NCBI GenBank assembly: GCA_029268045.1
Contig: JAJUHF010000001.1
Location: 1 to 64,000 of the forward strand
Reading direction: 5' to 3'
DNA from: Anseongella ginsenosidimutans
GTDB lineage: Bacteria > Bacteroidota > Bacteroidia > Sphingobacteriales > Sphingobacteriaceae
DNA length: 64,000 bases
Shown here piece after piece: positions 61,313-64,000 of the stretch. The number at the start of each line of letters is the position of its first letter. The first letter of the stretch is position 1. Under the pieces are notes generated by a model. The model saw only the letters and a list, made by a program, of their open reading frames with translations. It made no database searches and was not told where the DNA came from. A program made the translations under genes and the position numbers.

Positions 61313-62551
61313 TTATTCTTCGAATTCTGCCCGCAAGATCGACAAAATATCCCGGATTGTTTCTTCCTCCAGGTCGGTTCGTTTTACGAGTTCTTCTATC
61401 GAAAGTGCGAGCACGCTTTTGGCTGTATCCAACCCGATTCCCTTCAATTCATCAATCATCCAGCCTTCGATTTCGTCCGAGAATTCATCCAGGTCCACGT
61501 CTTCATCGTCTCCCTCGGATTCACGGTACACATCGATCTCATAACCGGTCAGCTTTCCCGCCAGCCGGATATTGTGGCCACCGCGTCCGATGGCAAGCGA
61601 CACCTGGTCCGGTTTCAAATATACCGAAGCATATTTAGTTTCTTCATTGATCTTGATACTATTGATCTTTGCCGGACTCAATGCGCGCTGAATATACAGC
61701 TGAATATTGTTCGTATAATTGATCACATCAATGTTCTCGTTGCGGAGCTCCCGCACAATCCCATGGATCCGGGAACCTTTCATCCCCACGCAGGCCCCCA
61801 CCGGATCAATCCGGTCATCGTAGGATTCCACCGCCACTTTGGCCCGTTCACCCGGCTCCCGTACGATTTTCTTGATGGTGATCAGCCCGTCAAATATTTC
61901 AGGAACTTCCAGCTCAAAGAGACGTTCCAGAAACTCCGGAGCGGTACGCGACAGGATAATGCGCGGATTTCCGTTGATCATTTCCACTTTCAAAACAACC
62001 GCCCGGATGGTCTCGCCCTTCTTAAAGAAATCGGCGGGGATCTGTTCGGTTTTGGGAAGGATCAGCTCATTCTTCTTTTCATCCAGCAGGAGAATCTCCT
62101 TCTTCCATATCTGGTATACTTCGGCCGTAATGATTTCCCCTACCCGGTCTTTGTATTCCGTATAGATCGCGTCTTTTTCCAGTTCAAGGATTTTGGAGAT
62201 CAGGGTTTGCCGAGCAGCCAGGATAGCGCGGCGCCCAAAGTCTTCCAGCGTGATCTCATCAATGTAATCGTCACCTACCTCCAGGCTGTCATCCAGTTTC
62301 TTCGCTTCGGACAGCTCAATTTCAAGCGCATCATCCTCAGAAAAACCGTCGGCCATGACCTTGCGGGTCCGCCATATTTCAATATCGCCTTTATCGACGT
62401 TGAGGATAATGTCGCAGTTCTCATCGGTGCCGAATTTCCTCCTGAGCATACTCTTCACCACTTCCTGCAGCACACTTTCCATGTACGGCCTGTCTATCTT
62501 CTTTTCATCCTTAAAATCCTTAAAGGAATCTACCAGATTGATATTGCTCAT
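61313..62551 (-). CDS. nusA: Transcription termination/antitermination factor NusA
   Basis: S1/KH domains ([55 protein letters not shown]). Confidence 0.97.
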   Translation of the reverse strand: MSNINLVDSFKDFKDEKKIDRPYMESVLQEVVKSMLRRKFGTDENCDIILNVDKGDIEIWRTRKVMADGFSEDDALEIELSEAKKLDDSLEVGDDYIDEITLEDFGRRAILAARQTLISKILELEKDAIYTEYKDRVGEIITAEVYQIWKKEILLLDEKKNELILPKTEQIPADFFKKGETIRAVVLKVEMINGNPRIILSRTAPEFLERLFELEVPEIFDGLITIKKIVREPGERAKVAVESYDDRIDPVGACVGMKGSRIHGIVRELRNENIDVINYTNNIQLYIQRALSPAKINSIKINEETKYASVYLKPDQVSLAIGRGGHNIRLAGKLTGYEIDVYRESEGDDEDVDLDEFSDEIEGWMIDELKGIGLDTAKSVLALSIEELVKRTDLEEETIRDILSILRAEFEE

Positions 62552-62580
62552 AATCTATGAATACAAAGAATACAAATTTT

Positions 62581-63033
62581 TCAGTTAATTGTCACTTTCG
62601 CTTCCGCTATTTCTGAAAATGGAAGTTCGGATTCGACCAGGATAAATTTTTTCCGGTCCGTTTTCCGTTTTTCCTCCAGCAAAATGCCCTCTTCCCTTAC
62701 CTGCACCAACCGGCCTTCGCGCCGGGTGCCGTCCTGCATTTTCAACGCCAGGGTACGCCCTGTGTTTTTAACAAACTGCCGGTTCAGCTTCAAAGGCATA
62801 TCCAAACCCGGGGACGATACTTCCAGTGTGTAAGCGTGATCGATAAGATTTTCTTCCTCGATGGCGCGGCCCAGGTGCCGGCTTATGTCCGCGCAGGCAT
62901 CGATGGATACGCCGCTGTCCCCGTCAATGAAGACCTGAAGCCGGTTTCCATGCAGCCGCACTTCCACAATAAACAGATCGGTTCCCGCGATCTTTTCTTC
63001 TATCAGCTCCGTGATCCGACGAATGTTGTCCAT
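62581..63033 (-). CDS. rimP: Ribosome maturation factor RimP
   Basis: LFIVEVRLHGNRLQVFIDGDSGVSIDACADISRHLGRAIEEENLIDHAYTLEVSSPGLDMPLK; operon position. Confidence 0.95.
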   Translation of the reverse strand: MDNIRRITELIEEKIAGTDLFIVEVRLHGNRLQVFIDGDSGVSIDACADISRHLGRAIEEENLIDHAYTLEVSSPGLDMPLKLNRQFVKNTGRTLALKMQDGTRREGRLVQVREEGILLEEKRKTDRKKFILVESELPFSEIAEAKVTIN

Positions 63034-63065
63034 TCCCTCCCTGTGTTACGCGCTACAGTACCGCT

Positions 63066-63093
63066 AATAAAAAGAGGGGACGCCCGTCCCCTC
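63066..63093 (-). terminator. Intrinsic terminator downstream of the M1 aminopeptidase
   Basis: Minus-strand GAGGGGAC-GGGC-GTCCCCTC followed by TTTTTATT. Confidence 0.85.
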
Positions 63094-63151
63094 CTTCCAG
63101 TTCCAAAAACGAGTGCAAATATAATAAAATATTTCTATAATATTTTAAAGT

Positions 63152-64000
63152 TCAACGCTTTTTGAGTGCTTTTTTCGCTGCAGCCTCTACCGCCGGAGAG
63201 GGGTCTTTTGCCGCCTTTTCAAACAAGGTTTTGTTTTGCTTTCCTCCGAAATGTTCGGCAAGGGCTTCTACGGCAAGCGCACGGACCAGGGACTTTTCAT
63301 CTTCGGTTGCCAGCCGGACCAGAACGGGACGCGCCTTCTCTTTGTATTCAGGGGAAAACCGGCTTACCAGATGAATGGCTCCCAGCCGGATGGCCCAGGT
63401 AGTTTCGTTATCGAGCGCGTCCAGCATCACTTCCTGCACCCGCGGATCCGCCGCCGTTCCGACCAGGTGTTGCAGCGCGCGGTATTTATCCATGTACAAG
63501 GGCGCATGGTAATATTGGAATACCCACTGTTCCAACGGCTTGTCTTCCCGGACCCGGGCAAGCAGCATCTTTTCCGCGTCCATATTCACCAGCTCCGGCT
63601 CCCGGGGCATATCCAATGTGAAGGTTTGCACCTGCTGATCAATAACCAGCTGTTTTCGCTCCACCTTTCCATCGAGGTAGAAATCAACCGCAAGCGGCAA
63701 CTTGTACAGCGGCCATTTCGATAGGTCCTGGGTCTGCTCCGTGCGGATAACGACTTGACCTGCCTCCGCATTCCAAGAAATCTTAAAATTCAGCTCAGGA
63801 TGCCCTTTATCCAGCATCCATTGATTAAAAAACCAGTTCAGGTCTTCGCCGGTCACCGCCTCAAAGGCCATTCGCAAATCGTGGATTTCCACGGTCTGGA
63901 AACGGTGGTTTTCCAGGTATTGCCTGAGGGCCTCGAAAAACGCTTCATCGCCCACATATTTCCGAAGCATATGTAGCACGCGGCCCCCTTTCTGATAGGT
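63152..64000 (-). CDS. M1 family metallopeptidase (aminopeptidase), C-terminal part with HEAT-like tail; 5' end outside window
   Basis: Frame open to window end (TYQKGGRVLHMLRKYVGDEAFFEALRQYLENHRFQTVEIHDLRMAFEAVTGEDLNWFFNQWMLDKGHPEL). Confidence 0.9.
   Translation of the reverse strand, partial: TYQKGGRVLHMLRKYVGDEAFFEALRQYLENHRFQTVEIHDLRMAFEAVTGEDLNWFFNQWMLDKGHPELNFKISWNAEAGQVVIRTEQTQDLSKWPLYKLPLAVDFYLDGKVERKQLVIDQQVQTFTLDMPREPELVNMDAEKMLLARVREDKPLEQWVFQYYHAPLYMDKYRALQHLVGTAADPRVQEVMLDALDNETTWAIRLGAIHLVSRFSPEYKEKARPVLVRLATEDEKSLVRALAVEALAEHFGGKQNKTLFEKAAKDPSPAVEAAAKKALKKR

Overview
The window is a Bacteroidota-type chromosome segment. This is inferred from SusC/SusD pairs, an ECF/FecR/STN-SusC operon, GH106-like enzymes and TAnnTTTG-type -7 boxes. 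The left edge carries a GH15 fragment and bifunctional OtsAB. Most of the rest is a large carbohydrate locus centred on L-rhamnose: GH106-like enzymes, two SusCD pairs, the RhaI / FGGY kinase / RhaD-aldolase-dehydrogenase / RhaT catabolic operon, two Gfo/Idh/MocA oxidoreductases, two TIM-barrel isomerases, DUF1080, ThuA, an SMP-30 lactonase, and four 'PVC-type' membrane dehydrogenase-like proteins. The right edge is the housekeeping rimP-nusA-infB operon and the C-terminus of an M1 aminopeptidase. Three observations stand out. (1) A ~20 bp direct-repeat box, CTATCCTGYNCTGTCCTGCY on the + strand, occurs five times, each exactly 19 nt from a -7-like box. It looks like a regulon operator, probably for the GntR/LacI-type regulator encoded beside one copy. 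(2) One of those promoters, with a perfect TATTTTTG box, fires into a ~100 nt stretch that holds no annotated gene and ends at an intrinsic terminator. This is a candidate regulon-controlled small RNA or micro-ORF (24916-25020, minus). (3) A compact class II bacteriocin-like cassette (XRE regulator, two double-glycine precursors, a 34-aa membrane peptide, an internal terminator, HlyD adaptor and C39-peptidase ABC exporter) sits inside the sugar locus. A PVC-type protein in which a cupredoxin appears to replace the usual cytochrome c domain is also noted.
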